Shown here one piece after another: positions 17,693 through 26,547 of a DNA stretch of 64,000 nt. Origin of the DNA: Candidatus Accumulibacter sp. ACC003 (lineage in GTDB: Bacteria; Pseudomonadota; Gammaproteobacteria; Burkholderiales; Rhodocyclaceae). The notes beneath the pieces are model-generated. The model ran no database searches and was not told the origin of the DNA. It worked only from the letters and a program-made list of their open reading frames with translations. The stretch is from contig NZ_CAJQTX010000005.1 in NCBI RefSeq assembly GCF_907163085.1, positions 558,001-622,000 on the forward strand, in the 5' to 3' direction. Position 1 is the stretch's first letter, and the number at the start of each line of letters is the position of its first letter. A program made the position numbers and the translations under genes.

Positions 17693-18283
17693 ATGAGCAG
17701 CCGACAGGATCGCCAGAACAACGCCCAGCAGCGCAGCCTCATTGCCAGCCTCGCGGCACGCCTGATGGCCGAAGATGGTATCAACGCGCCGGCTCTGGCC
17801 AAACGCAAGGCGGTGCGCCGCCTGGGCTTGCCGGACAGCGCGCCGATGCCCGAAGACCGTGAAGTCGAGGTCGAGCTGCGAACTTATCAGCGCCTCTTTC
17901 AGGACGACGAGCAGCGGGCGAGAAACCTGCACCTGCTGCGCGTTGCCGCGCGCTTGATGACCGTGGTGCAGCGCTTCAACCCCTACCTGAGCGGTTCGGT
18001 GCTCGACGGCACCGCCGGCCGTCACGCGGAGATCGACATCCAGCTCTTCACCGACAGTGCCAAGGACGTCGAGATCTTCCTGCTCAACGAGCGTATCGAT
18101 TACCGTCACAGCCAACCGCGCAGCGACCGTGCCGAAGCCGTTCTGACCATTTTCAGCGATGACGCGGTGGTCAACCTGGTGGTCTACCCGCGTGCTGAAG
18201 AGCGCGTCAACTTCCGGACGCGTGCCGGCCGGGTACGCGAACACGCGCGCCTCGAGGTGGTTAACAAGTTGCTTGCACAATGA
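17693..18283 (+). CDS. Nucleotidyltransferase-fold protein of unknown function
   Basis: A 196-residue soluble protein. Residues about 95-115 read PYLSGSVLDGTAGRHAEIDIQLF, resembling the GS...DxD motif of DNA polymerase beta-type nucleotidyltransferases, with a possible third acidic residue in the VVNLVVYPR strand. The N-terminal half is helical and basic. It overlaps the next gene, a TlpA-like thioredoxin, by four bases (ATGA), so they are co-translated. I do not recognise a characterised member. The ATG at 17693 is preferred to the extension at 17618, whose N-terminus looks non-coding. Confidence 0.65.
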   Translation: MSSRQDRQNNAQQRSLIASLAARLMAEDGINAPALAKRKAVRRLGLPDSAPMPEDREVEVELRTYQRLFQDDEQRARNLHLLRVAARLMTVVQRFNPYLSGSVLDGTAGRHAEIDIQLFTDSAKDVEIFLLNERIDYRHSQPRSDRAEAVLTIFSDDAVVNLVVYPRAEERVNFRTRAGRVREHARLEVVNKLLAQ

Positions 18284-18831
18284 GCCGGCGACAAGGCTTG
18301 CTGCTTGGGCTGTTTGCCGCGATCTTCGCGATTCTGGCGGGGTTTTACGCGTTATCGCAGCGTTTTGACACGCGTCAGCAGGATTTGTCTGCTGACGACG
18401 CAGCCGTCGTCGAGCGTTTCTTCGCCACCAGTCTGGACGATGTACACGGGCAAGCGCAGGCGTTCTCGCAGTGGCAGGGCAAGACCCTGGTGGTCAACTT
18501 CTGGGCCACCTGGTGCCCGCCGTGCCGCGATGAAATGCCGGCGTTTTCGCGCTTGCAGAGACTTCATGGAGCGAAGGGCGTTCAATTTGTCGGTATCGCG
18601 CTGGATTCTGCCGAAAGTGTGCTGGATTTTTCGCAACTCCAGCGCGTCACCTATCCGCTGCTGATCGGCGGCGCACGCGGCATCGAACTGGCGCAACAAT
18701 TCGGCAACGTGACGCTGGCTCTTCCCTATACGGTCGTCATCAGTCCAGCGAAAAAGGTCGATCTGGTCCGGCTGGGGCCTTTGTCGGAGGTCGAACTGGA
18801 CCGCTTTCTGCACCAGGCGACGTCTCGCTGA
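18280..18831 (+). CDS. TlpA-like membrane-anchored thioredoxin
   Basis: A 183-residue protein with an N-terminal anchor (LLLGLFAAIFAILAGFYAL) and a periplasmic thioredoxin fold. The redox motif WCPPC (Cys79, Cys82) sits in NFWATWCPPCRDEMP, and a cis-Pro loop is visible as LPYTVVI. Members reduce disulfides in periplasmic partners, often apocytochromes or oxidase copper sites. It is translationally coupled to the nucleotidyltransferase-like gene and lies 48 bp before aroQ. Confidence 0.88.
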   Translation: MSRRQGLLLGLFAAIFAILAGFYALSQRFDTRQQDLSADDAAVVERFFATSLDDVHGQAQAFSQWQGKTLVVNFWATWCPPCRDEMPAFSRLQRLHGAKGVQFVGIALDSAESVLDFSQLQRVTYPLLIGGARGIELAQQFGNVTLALPYTVVISPAKKVDLVRLGPLSEVELDRFLHQATSR

Positions 18832-18879
18832 AGACGTGTTGCTGGACAGAATGCCGCGATTTGCGGCAAAATCCGGCCC

Positions 18880-19371
18880 ATGAAGAAGCAAAAGAACACT
18901 ACCGCGGAAACTGACAAGGCGTCGCAGCTTCCCCGGCTACTGGTTCTGCACGGCCCCAATCTCAATCTCCTCGGTACCCGCGAACCCAGATACTACGGTT
19001 CGACCACCCTGGCCGAGATCAATATGGCTCTGGCTCACCGTGCCGAGGGTGCTGGAGTCAACCTCGAGTCCTTCCAGAGCAACCATGAGGGAGCACTGAT
19101 CGAGCGCGTGCACGCCGCTGGCGAACAGGGCGTCCGCTACATGATCATCAATCCCGCAGCGTACACTCATACCAGCGTCGCGCTTCGCGATGCCGTCGCC
19201 GGGACCGCGATTCCGTTTATCGAAGTCCACCTCTCCAACGTGCATGCGCGTGAGTCTTTCCGCCAGCAATCATACTTTTCCGATCTGGCGATTGGCGTCA
19301 TCTCCGGCCTTGGCAGCGAGGGTTACCTGTTGGCCCTCGAGTATCTGCTGAGCAAGGTTTCGGCAGAGTGA
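18880..19371 (+). CDS. aroQ: Type II 3-dehydroquinate dehydratase
   Basis: A 163-residue shikimate-pathway enzyme (dehydroquinate to dehydroshikimate). The signature [17 protein letters not shown] includes the active-site Arg and Tyr; [13 protein letters not shown] and [13 protein letters not shown] complete the site. There is a 15-20 residue polar N-terminal extension ([18 protein letters not shown]) compared with typical homologues. It precedes accB, the standard aroQ-accB-accC order of many proteobacteria. Confidence 0.95.
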   Translation: MKKQKNTTAETDKASQLPRLLVLHGPNLNLLGTREPRYYGSTTLAEINMALAHRAEGAGVNLESFQSNHEGALIERVHAAGEQGVRYMIINPAAYTHTSVALRDAVAGTAIPFIEVHLSNVHARESFRQQSYFSDLAIGVISGLGSEGYLLALEYLLSKVSAE

Positions 19372-19453
19372 GGCCGGCGCGCCGCGGCGAATGCCGGCAG
19401 GCGCCGGTATCAGGGTGTGGCCGCAAGCAAGACTATTCATCCGGAGAGAATTC

Positions 19454-19906
19454 ATGGATCTGCGCAAACTGAAGAAACTCATCGATCTCGTCGAGGGGTC
19501 GAGCATTACCGAACTCGAGATCAACGATGCCGAGGAAAAAGTTCGCATCGTCAAGAATGGCGGAGCGATTGCCCACCAGGCCTACGCGATGTCGCTGGCC
19601 ACGCCGGTGCCGCTAATGTCGGCAGCGCCAGGCGCGGCCGCCGCGCCGCCCGATGAGCCCGAGTTTCCGGAGGGCGAGATGCTCAAGTCGCCGATGGTCG
19701 GCACCTTCTACCGGGCCTCGGGCCCCAGCGCCGAGCCTTTTGTCGAGATCGGCAGCGTCGTCAAGGCAGGCGACACGCTATGCATCATTGAAGCGATGAA
19801 GTTGCTCAACGAGATCGACGCCGACCGGGCTGGGACGGTCGTCGCGATCCTGGTCGAGAATGGTGAACCGGTAGAGTACGGCGAACCTCTGTTCATCATC
19901 GGCTAA
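19454..19906 (+). CDS. accB: Biotin carboxyl carrier protein of acetyl-CoA carboxylase
   Basis: A 150-residue carrier. The C-terminal biotinyl domain has [14 protein letters not shown] with the biotinylated Lys116, and the thumb region is [20 protein letters not shown] Pro/Ala-rich linker (about residues 50-75) joins it to the N-terminal segment [26 protein letters not shown] precedes the ATG at 19454. Its TAA stop falls in the first bases of the dispersed repeat that separates it from accC. Confidence 0.96.
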   Translation: MDLRKLKKLIDLVEGSSITELEINDAEEKVRIVKNGGAIAHQAYAMSLATPVPLMSAAPGAAAAPPDEPEFPEGEMLKSPMVGTFYRASGPSAEPFVEIGSVVKAGDTLCIIEAMKLLNEIDADRAGTVVAILVENGEPVEYGEPLFIIG

Positions 19907-20104
19907 CGGTCATGAGCATTCGCGACACCCTCGATCATGCCCGTCATGACCGTTTCCCTCGCACTTGCAGTGCGCATTCCGGCTTGCACGCCGGCATCGT
20001 TCGCCGGGCAGGGAGCATGCGCCCTGAATTTCCCGCCTCACCCCGGCCCTTCTTCGGCAGCGGCGGAGAAGGGACATTCGTGGGTCGCACGCGCGACTTT
20101 CACA
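19903..20104 (+). repeat. Dispersed multi-hairpin repeat, copy A (between accB and accC)
   Basis: About 200 bp that recur at 28026-28230 and, inverted, at 62264-62470. The left part has CTAACGGTCATGA and, 36 bp on, TCATGACCGTTT as inverted arms; then follow the palindromes CCGGCTTGCACGCCGG and a degenerate GGGAGC/GCCCT, a GC-rich CCCGCCTCACCCCGGCCCTTC segment, and a final CGCGACTTTCACA. It increases the accB-accC spacing to 217 bp and must be transcribed with the operon. Confidence 0.85.
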
Positions 20105-20123
20105 GCAAGGAGAGGTGTCAGTC

Positions 20124-21488
20124 ATGTTCGGCAAAGTCCTGATCGCCAATCGCGGAGAAATTGCTCTTCGCATCCAGCGCGCGTGCCGCGAACTCGGTAT
20201 CAAGACCGTCGTCGTCCATTCGGAGGCGGACCGCGACGCCAAGTACGTCAGGCTTGCCGACGAATCGGTGTGCATCGGCCCGCCCGCTTCGGCGCTGAGC
20301 TATCTCAATGTGCCGGCGATCATCTCGGCGGCCGAGGTGACCGACGCCGAAGCGATTCACCCGGGCTATGGCTTTCTCTCCGAGAACGCCGATTTTGCCG
20401 AGCGCGTTGAGTCTTCGGGTTTCGTCTTCATCGGCCCTCGCCCGGAAACGATTCGCCTGATGGGCGACAAGGTGTCCGCTAAAAACGCCATGCGCGCTGC
20501 CGGGGTTCCGTGTGTTCCCGGCTCCGAAGGCGCTTTGTCCGACGATCCCAAGGATATCCTGCGCATGGCCAGGGACGTTGGTTACCCGGTGATCATCAAG
20601 GCCGCCGGTGGTGGTGGCGGTCGTGGCATGCGTGTCGTCCATACGGAAGCGGCGCTGGCCAACGCGGTGACCATGACTCGCGCCGAGGCGCAGACTTTTT
20701 TCGGCAATCCCAACGTTTACCTCGAGAAGTACCTCGAAAACCCGCGGCACATCGAGATCCAGGTTCTTGCCGACAGCTTCCGGAATGCCGTCCACCTTGG
20801 TGAGCGCGATTGTTCGATGCAGCGCCGTCACCAGAAGATCATCGAGGAGGCGCCGGCCCCGGGTATCGCGGTGCGCCACATCACGCGTATCGGCGAGCGT
20901 TGCGCCGAAGCGTGCCGGCGGATCAACTATCGCGGTGCGGGCACCTTCGAGTTCCTCTACGAGAACGGCGAGTTCTATTTCATCGAGATGAATACGCGCA
21001 TCCAGGTCGAGCATCCGGTTACCGAGTTGATCAGCGGCGTCGACCTGGTCAACGAGCAGATCCGCATCGCGCACGGTGAGCGGCTGCGCTTCAAGCAGCG
21101 CGACCTCGCATTCCGCGGCCACGCCATCGAATGCCGGATCAATGCCGAAGACCCGTTTACCTTTGTTCCTTCGCCGGGCAAGATCACCTTTTATCATCCG
21201 CCGGGCGGCCCCGGCATCCGCGTTGACTCGCATATCTATCAGGGTTACACGGTTCCGTCGCACTATGACTCGATGGTCGCCAAGGTGATTTCCTACGGTG
21301 ACACTCGTGACCAGGCGATTCGTCGGATGCGTACGGCACTATCGGAAATGAGCATCGAGGGGATCAAGACCAATATCGCGCTCCATCAGGAACTGATGCA
21401 CGACGCGCGGTTCATGGAAGGCGGCACGAGTATTCACTATCTCGAACAGCGCTTGGCCGCCAAGAACGAGGTCAAGAGGGACAGCTGA
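20124..21488 (+). CDS. accC: Acetyl-CoA carboxylase, biotin carboxylase subunit
   Basis: A 454-residue ATP-grasp enzyme that carboxylates the biotin of AccB. Motifs: [14 protein letters not shown] at the N-terminus, the glycine-rich ATP loop [29 protein letters not shown], and [14 protein letters not shown] in the catalytic core. The ATG at 20124 is used; a GTG at 20115 is an in-frame alternative. AAGGAGAGG precedes it and immediately follows the dispersed repeat. Confidence 0.97.
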   Translation: MFGKVLIANRGEIALRIQRACRELGIKTVVVHSEADRDAKYVRLADESVCIGPPASALSYLNVPAIISAAEVTDAEAIHPGYGFLSENADFAERVESSGFVFIGPRPETIRLMGDKVSAKNAMRAAGVPCVPGSEGALSDDPKDILRMARDVGYPVIIKAAGGGGGRGMRVVHTEAALANAVTMTRAEAQTFFGNPNVYLEKYLENPRHIEIQVLADSFRNAVHLGERDCSMQRRHQKIIEEAPAPGIAVRHITRIGERCAEACRRINYRGAGTFEFLYENGEFYFIEMNTRIQVEHPVTELISGVDLVNEQIRIAHGERLRFKQRDLAFRGHAIECRINAEDPFTFVPSPGKITFYHPPGGPGIRVDSHIYQGYTVPSHYDSMVAKVISYGDTRDQAIRRMRTALSEMSIEGIKTNIALHQELMHDARFMEGGTSIHYLEQRLAAKNEVKRDS

Positions 21489-21503
21489 CCGGCGCCGATC
21501 ATC

Positions 21504-22394
21504 ATGACCTGGCTATCCATCAGCATCGAGACCGACTGCCTGCACGCCGAAGCGCTGGCTGACGCACTGCTGGCAGAAGGCGCGCTGGCCGCCAGCATCG
21601 AGGACGCCGACGCCGGGACGCCGGACGAAACGCCGCAGTTCGGCGAACCCGGCGCGGCGACACGGCCGGGCTGGGAGCGCTCACGCGTCGTCGCGCTGCT
21701 CAAGCCGGAAACCGATGCGGCGCGACTGATCGACGTCTGCGCGGCGATCGCCGGACTAGTCGAGGTGCCGGCCTACGCCCAGGAAGACGTGGCCGAACAG
21801 GATTGGGTGCGCGTCACGCAGGCGCAGTTCGAACCGATTCGCGTCTCGGAGCGTTTGTGGATCGTTCCCTCGTGGCATCAGGCACCCGATCCCGAGGCGA
21901 TTGTTTTGGTCCTCGACCCGGGAATGGCTTTCGGCACCGGCTCGCATCCAACGACGCGCCTGTGCCTGGAATGGCTCGAAGGCTGCGTTGCTCCGGCAAA
22001 ATCGGTTCTCGACTACGGTTGTGGATCGGGAATTCTGGCGATCGCCGCGGCCCGGCTCGGCGCCTCCGAAGTGCTCGGAGTCGACATCGACGAGCAGGCG
22101 GTGACTGCTTCGATCAGCAACGCCGAGCGCAATGGCGTCGGCGTCCGTTTCCAGAGTTCGCAAGACGCGCTGACCGGCCAGTTCGATATCGTTGTCGCCA
22201 ACATCCTGGCCAACCCGCTGAAGGTGCTGGCACCAGCGATCTGCGGCCACGTCCGGCCGGGCGGCAGGCTGGCGCTGTCGGGAATTCTGTGCGAACAGGC
22301 TGAGCAGCTGATCGCTGCCTATGCGCCTCATCTGCCGCTCCACATAGCCGACACGCGCGACGGCTGGGTGTGCCTGGCGGGCGTCAAGGAATGA
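21504..22394 (+). CDS. prmA: Ribosomal protein L11 methyltransferase
   Basis: A 296-residue SAM-dependent methyltransferase that trimethylates ribosomal protein L11. Typical motifs: MAFGTGSHPTTRLCLEWLE and VLDYGCGSGILAIAA (SAM-binding motif I), then DIVVANILANPL (motif IV, substrate lysine site). The N-terminal domain WLSISIETDCLHAEALADAL is the PrmA L11-binding domain. It follows accC by 15 bp, a frequent gene order in betaproteobacteria. Confidence 0.95.
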   Translation: MTWLSISIETDCLHAEALADALLAEGALAASIEDADAGTPDETPQFGEPGAATRPGWERSRVVALLKPETDAARLIDVCAAIAGLVEVPAYAQEDVAEQDWVRVTQAQFEPIRVSERLWIVPSWHQAPDPEAIVLVLDPGMAFGTGSHPTTRLCLEWLEGCVAPAKSVLDYGCGSGILAIAAARLGASEVLGVDIDEQAVTASISNAERNGVGVRFQSSQDALTGQFDIVVANILANPLKVLAPAICGHVRPGGRLALSGILCEQAEQLIAAYAPHLPLHIADTRDGWVCLAGVKE

Positions 22395-22398
22395 GCCA

Positions 22399-23454
22399 AT
22401 GAAGACCTGCTGTCCAGGCTGTCAGACCGTCTTTCGCGTCAGCTCCGAGCAACTCAAGGCACGCGCTGGCAAGGTCCGCTGCGGCCAATGCCGAAAGGTC
22501 TTCAACGCCATCGAGGGCCTGGTCGACGACGGCGAAGCGGTCGTCAGTGCGCCGCTCGCGGCGGCGCCCGACGGCGGCGAGCGGAACACGGCGACGCCGA
22601 CGGTAGCCGTGCTGCTGCGCCAGCAGGAGGCCGACGACGGCTCGCTCGAACTGCCCGCCGCCAGCAGTGCTTCGGCCAGCCGCGATGGCGACGTTGCCGA
22701 GGCGCTTACCGGCAGCGAGCCGGCCGCTTCGCCGCCTGATTCACCGCCTGATTCACCGCCTGATTCACCGCCCGATTCGCCGCTCGATTCAACGCTCGAG
22801 CTACCGCCCGACTTGCCGGTCATTACCGCCACGCCCGCGGAGCCGGCGGCGATGCCGGAAAGCGCCGCGCTGGCGAGCATCGGCATGGTCGTTCCCGGCG
22901 AAACCAGGGAAGCCGCCGGCCATGACCGCTGGCTGGAAGGCGCGATCAGCAAGCCCGTATCGGCAACGGCCGGCAAGCGGCCGAGCGGCCCCTTCGTGAT
23001 CGCCATCGTGCTCTTGCTGCTGCTGCTCATCGGCCAGCTGATCTTTCATTTCCGCGGCACCATGGTCCTTATCGCACCCAGCTTGCGACCCGCGCTGGCC
23101 GTTCTCAGCACCGCGCTTGGTACCACCATCCCGCTGCCACGGCACGCCGATCTGGTGAGTATCGAAGCTTCCGATCTGCAGAGCGAAGCCGGGCGCAACA
23201 AGCTGCTGGCACTACAGGCTACGCTACGCAACCGGGCCAGCTATGCGCAGGCCTTGCCGGCGATCGAACTGACCCTGACCGCGGCCGACGACAAGGCTGT
23301 CGTCCGCCGCGTATTCATGCCCGAGGAGTATCTGCCGCCGAGCGCGCTGGCCGAAGGCTCGTTCCCGGCCAATGGCGACCTCGACGTCCGCCTGACGCTC
23401 GACGCCAAGGAGGTCGACGCGGCGGGCTACCGGCTATACGTCTTTTACCCGTGA
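22399..23454 (+). CDS. Zinc-ribbon (MJ0042) and DUF3426 membrane protein
   Basis: A 351-residue protein. The N-terminus is a zinc ribbon (CPGCQTVFRVSSEQL, later VRCGQCRKVF: two CxxC pairs). A disordered acidic stretch follows with tandem Pro-Asp-Ser-Pro units (about residues 114-133, five to six near-perfect copies at 22735-22794), then one membrane helix (FVIAIVLLLLLLIGQLIFHF) and a C-terminal DUF3426 domain outside the membrane. It follows prmA by four bases; prmA-DUF3426 is a common pairing. Function unknown. Confidence 0.85.
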   Translation: MKTCCPGCQTVFRVSSEQLKARAGKVRCGQCRKVFNAIEGLVDDGEAVVSAPLAAAPDGGERNTATPTVAVLLRQQEADDGSLELPAASSASASRDGDVAEALTGSEPAASPPDSPPDSPPDSPPDSPLDSTLELPPDLPVITATPAEPAAMPESAALASIGMVVPGETREAAGHDRWLEGAISKPVSATAGKRPSGPFVIAIVLLLLLLIGQLIFHFRGTMVLIAPSLRPALAVLSTALGTTIPLPRHADLVSIEASDLQSEAGRNKLLALQATLRNRASYAQALPAIELTLTAADDKAVVRRVFMPEEYLPPSALAEGSFPANGDLDVRLTLDAKEVDAAGYRLYVFYP

Positions 23455-23538
23455 GCACGTGCCTCGGCGGCGAGCCGTGCGAGCGATCGGCTGCGGTGCC
23501 TCATTCATTCAACGCTGTCAATATTCCCTGAAAAATCC

Positions 23539-24474
23539 ATGTCCACACTGATTTGCGGTTCAATCGCCTTCGACAACATCATGGTTTTCCATGATCGCTT
23601 CAAGAATCACATCCTGCCCGAGCAGATCCACATCCTGAACGTCGCTTTCCTGGTCCCCGAGATGCGCCGCGAGTTTGGCGGCTGCGCCGGCAATATTGCC
23701 TACAACCTGAAATTGCTCGGCGGCGAGCCATTGATCATGGCCACCGTCGGTGACGACGCCGATCCCTATCTGCTGCGGCTCGACGAGCTTGGTCTGTCGC
23801 GGGCGCATGTGCGCCGGATCGCTGGCAGCTTTACGGCGCAGGCTTTCATTACCACCGACCTCGACGACAACCAGATCACCGCCTTTCACCCCGGCGCAAT
23901 GACCAGCTCGCACGACAATCGGGTGGTCGATGCGCCGGGTGCGACGCTGGCCATCGTCGCTCCCGACGGGCGTGACGGCATGCTCCAACACGCCCACGAC
24001 CTGGCCGCCGCCGGCGTGCCCTTCATCTTTGACCCTGGCCAGGGTTTGCCGATGTTCTCGGGCGACGATCTGATGAGCTTCATGAAGCTGGCTGATTACG
24101 CCTGTTTCAACGACTACGAGGCGAAGCTGCTGTGTGACCGGACGGGGCGCACCCTCGAACAGCTCGCCGGCGAAGTGCAGGCCCTGATCGTCACGCTTGG
24201 CGGCGAAGGTTCGCGAATTCACGCGGGTGGCGGCTGGCACGACATTCCCTGCGTCAAGCCGACGGCGCTGATCGACCCCACGGGCTGTGGCGATGCCTAC
24301 CGCTCGGGCCTGCTGTACGGCATCAGCGCTGGCTGGGATTGGCCCAAGACGGGTCGGCTGGCGGCGGTGATGGGAGCGCTCAAGATCGCCCATCGGGGTG
24401 GCCAGAACCATCGGCCGAGCCGCGAGGAAATTGCCGCTCTTTTTGCCGGAGCGTTCGGCAGCAGTCCCTGGTAG
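23539..24474 (+). CDS. PfkB-family carbohydrate/nucleoside kinase
   Basis: A 311-residue ribokinase-fold enzyme. The second PfkB signature is clear: LIDPTGCGDAYRSGLLYGI, containing the catalytic Asp in TGCGDAYRSG. The N-terminal GGCAGNIAYNLKLLGGEP segment resembles the substrate-binding GG loop; the overall pattern is closest to adenosine kinase-like members often seen after prmA-DUF3426. The phosphate acceptor cannot be fixed from sequence alone. It converges on the MliC-like gene. Confidence 0.85.
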   Translation: MSTLICGSIAFDNIMVFHDRFKNHILPEQIHILNVAFLVPEMRREFGGCAGNIAYNLKLLGGEPLIMATVGDDADPYLLRLDELGLSRAHVRRIAGSFTAQAFITTDLDDNQITAFHPGAMTSSHDNRVVDAPGATLAIVAPDGRDGMLQHAHDLAAAGVPFIFDPGQGLPMFSGDDLMSFMKLADYACFNDYEAKLLCDRTGRTLEQLAGEVQALIVTLGGEGSRIHAGGGWHDIPCVKPTALIDPTGCGDAYRSGLLYGISAGWDWPKTGRLAAVMGALKIAHRGGQNHRPSREEIAALFAGAFGSSPW

Positions 24475-24485
24475 AGATCGGCGTG

Positions 24486-24905
24486 CTAGCCGCCAGCGCG
24501 CTCGGAACTGCGAGCGCTGCCCGCCAACTTGCACTCGTTGGCCAGCGGCCGTCCGCTTCTGGCGTCCATCAGGACGCCTTTCCACGGCAGGTCAATCCAC
24601 AGCAAGCCATGCTGCCGGTCCTCGTAGCGCGGCAGGCCGGACGTCGAATCGTAGCGCAGCAGCGTGCGGCGATTGCCCTGCCAGCTGATTTCGATCAGAT
24701 TGCTGTTGATCGTGTCGCGTTGAATCTGCACGTTTTGCCCGGACTCGCAGCGATAGACGCCGCTGGCCAGCTTGAACTGCAGCTGTTGGCCGTCGCCGCT
24801 GACCACCGCCTGGCGTGGCGAAGCTTCGGGTTCTGGTCGCGTCAGTATGCACGCGGCCAGCAGGCCGCAGAGAAAAATGATGATGATCGGACGATGCGGC
24901 GTCAC
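24486..24905 (-). CDS. Lipoprotein resembling membrane-bound lysozyme inhibitor MliC
   Basis: A 139-residue protein with a lipobox (IIIIFLCGLLAACIL, Cys19). The domain that follows, with GVYRCESGQNVQIQRD, GNRRTLLRY, SGLPRYEDRQHGLLWIDLPWKGVL and a closing ANECK, has the beta-barrel pattern and Cys pair of the MliC family that blocks c-type lysozymes in the periplasm. The diagnostic Ser/Lys inhibitory positions are not certain from inspection, so the family call is moderate. Confidence 0.6.
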   Translation of the reverse strand: MTPHRPIIIIFLCGLLAACILTRPEPEASPRQAVVSGDGQQLQFKLASGVYRCESGQNVQIQRDTINSNLIEISWQGNRRTLLRYDSTSGLPRYEDRQHGLLWIDLPWKGVLMDARSGRPLANECKLAGSARSSERAGG

Positions 24906-25029
24906 GGGTCAGCCTCAATATATGGAAAGCACTTGAAGATAGCACGGCAAACGGCTGGAAATCCAGCTGTTTTGCGGCGCTGCCTGTCTTGGCAAGCGGC
25001 CTTGGTGACGCCGTCTTTCGGCGGGATGG

Positions 25030-26547
25030 ATGGCCAACAGCGAGGTCTCCAGCTTGGTGTCGCCGACGATGAATGAACGCGAGGCGCTGCTGGCCACGGC
25101 GCTGCGGGCAGTCGAGACGGTCGACGGCGATCGGCGGCTGTGGACCGACGATGATCGCTCGTGGTCCAGCCAGGCGGCGGCCGAAGCCGTCGGTGAAGGC
25201 GCCAGCGCCGCGGTTTTCGTCGGCCGTCGCGCCGCTCTGGCGCTGGAACGTCTGCGCGGCCGCGACGCGGCCCTCGTTGGCGTCGTCGACGGCCTGCTCT
25301 GGCGGCCGTGGATCGGCGGGCTGGTGATGCTGCTGGCGCTTTTTGCCGGCGTCGCCATCGACCGTATCGGTTCGGCACAGGAGATCAACCTGCTGGCACC
25401 GCCGGTACTCGGCCTGCTGGCCTGGAACGTCGGCGTCTACCTCGTCATCCTGGTCGCTTTGCTGTCGCGCCGGCGACGAGCTGGCCGCGCAGCCGGGCCC
25501 TTGCGCCGCTTCCTTGGCGCCTGCGTGGGCGCCAGCGGTCGCTTGCCGCGGCATCGGCAAGGGCCGATGCCGGCGGCGATTCTGGCGCGCCTGATCGGCG
25601 ACTGGAGCGCCGTCGCCGCACCCCTGCACGGCGCTCGGCTGGCGCGTATCCTGCATTTCTCGGCGGCGCTGTTTGCCGTCGGCCTCGTTGCCGGACTTTA
25701 CCTGCGCGGCTTCGCCGTCGAATATCGCGCCACCTGGGAAAGTACTTTCCTTGGCGCCGACGCCGCGCACGCGCTGCTGACGGCAATGCTGGCGCCCGGC
25801 GTTTGGTTGACCGGTGGCGCCTTGCCCGACGTCGCTGCGCTGGCGGCGATTCGCTCGGGGGCGTGGCCAGCGACCGAGAACGCGGCGCCCTGGCTACACC
25901 TGCTGGCGGCGACCATCGTCGTCGTCGTCGTCGTGCCGCGAATCGTGCTTGGCGTGTTCAGTGCTTTTGTCGAACGGCGTCGATCCAGGCAGCTGCTCAC
26001 GCGCTTCGACGAGCCCTATTATCAGCGCCTGTTGCACGGCTACCACGCCGGGCCGGTGCAGCTGACGGTGATTCCCTACAGTTATCATCCTTTGCCGATC
26101 GCGCTGGCCGGCTTGCAAACGCTGCTCGGCCGGGTCTTCGGGAGCAAGGCAGCGATTCGCTGCACGGCGCCGGTGAACTATGGCGACGAGGATGCGCTGC
26201 CGGCTGCCGCGCGGCCCGACGGTAACGGCCCGCTGATCGCGCTGTTCAGCCTGGCGGCGACGCCGGAACGCGAAACGCAGGGGGCTTTTGTCGCTGCCTT
26301 GCGCGCGGCGGCGAGCGCCGCGCCGCTGCTGGTGCTGGTCGACGAAGCCCCGTGGCACGCCCGCTTCGACGCCGACGCCAAACGTCTGGCGGCGCGCCGT
26401 TCGGCGTGGCGGGCCGAACTCGCCGCCGTCACAGAAGGTGCCGAACTCGCCAATCGTGGTCTTGTTCCGGTATTCGTCAATCTGGCAAAACTCGATCTGG
26501 CGTCGGCGCAAGACGAGATCGAACGCCGTCTGGAAGGCTCCTTGTGA
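25030..26547 (+). CDS. DUF2868 membrane protein
   Basis: A 505-residue protein with four or more predicted membrane helices (GLVMLLALFAGVAIDRIG, PVLGLLAWNVGVYLVILVALL, ALFAVGLVAGLYLRGFAV, LLAATIVVVVVVPRIVLGVF) and a C-terminal soluble part. This layout and the pairing with the next gene identify DUF2868. Its stop overlaps the GTPase start (GTGA), so the two are co-translated; the pair is conserved in proteobacteria, but its task is unknown. Start uncertain; ATG 25030 and ATG 25069 are possible. Confidence 0.8.
   Translation: MANSEVSSLVSPTMNEREALLATALRAVETVDGDRRLWTDDDRSWSSQAAAEAVGEGASAAVFVGRRAALALERLRGRDAALVGVVDGLLWRPWIGGLVMLLALFAGVAIDRIGSAQEINLLAPPVLGLLAWNVGVYLVILVALLSRRRRAGRAAGPLRRFLGACVGASGRLPRHRQGPMPAAILARLIGDWSAVAAPLHGARLARILHFSAALFAVGLVAGLYLRGFAVEYRATWESTFLGADAAHALLTAMLAPGVWLTGGALPDVAALAAIRSGAWPATENAAPWLHLLAATIVVVVVVPRIVLGVFSAFVERRRSRQLLTRFDEPYYQRLLHGYHAGPVQLTVIPYSYHPLPIALAGLQTLLGRVFGSKAAIRCTAPVNYGDEDALPAAARPDGNGPLIALFSLAATPERETQGAFVAALRAAASAAPLLVLVDEAPWHARFDADAKRLAARRSAWRAELAAVTEGAELANRGLVPVFVNLAKLDLASAQDEIERRLEGSL

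Noticed and set aside
17591-18280. N-terminal extension of mpl to 682 codons
   Set aside because: It would overlap the divergent nucleotidyltransferase-like gene; Mpl starts at MHIHILGICG.
20118-21263. Minus-strand open frame of 381 codons
   Set aside because: Antisense to accC; no start signal or family pattern.
22735-22794. CRISPR-like short tandem repeat
   Set aside because: Units are adjacent without spacers and lie in frame inside a coding sequence.
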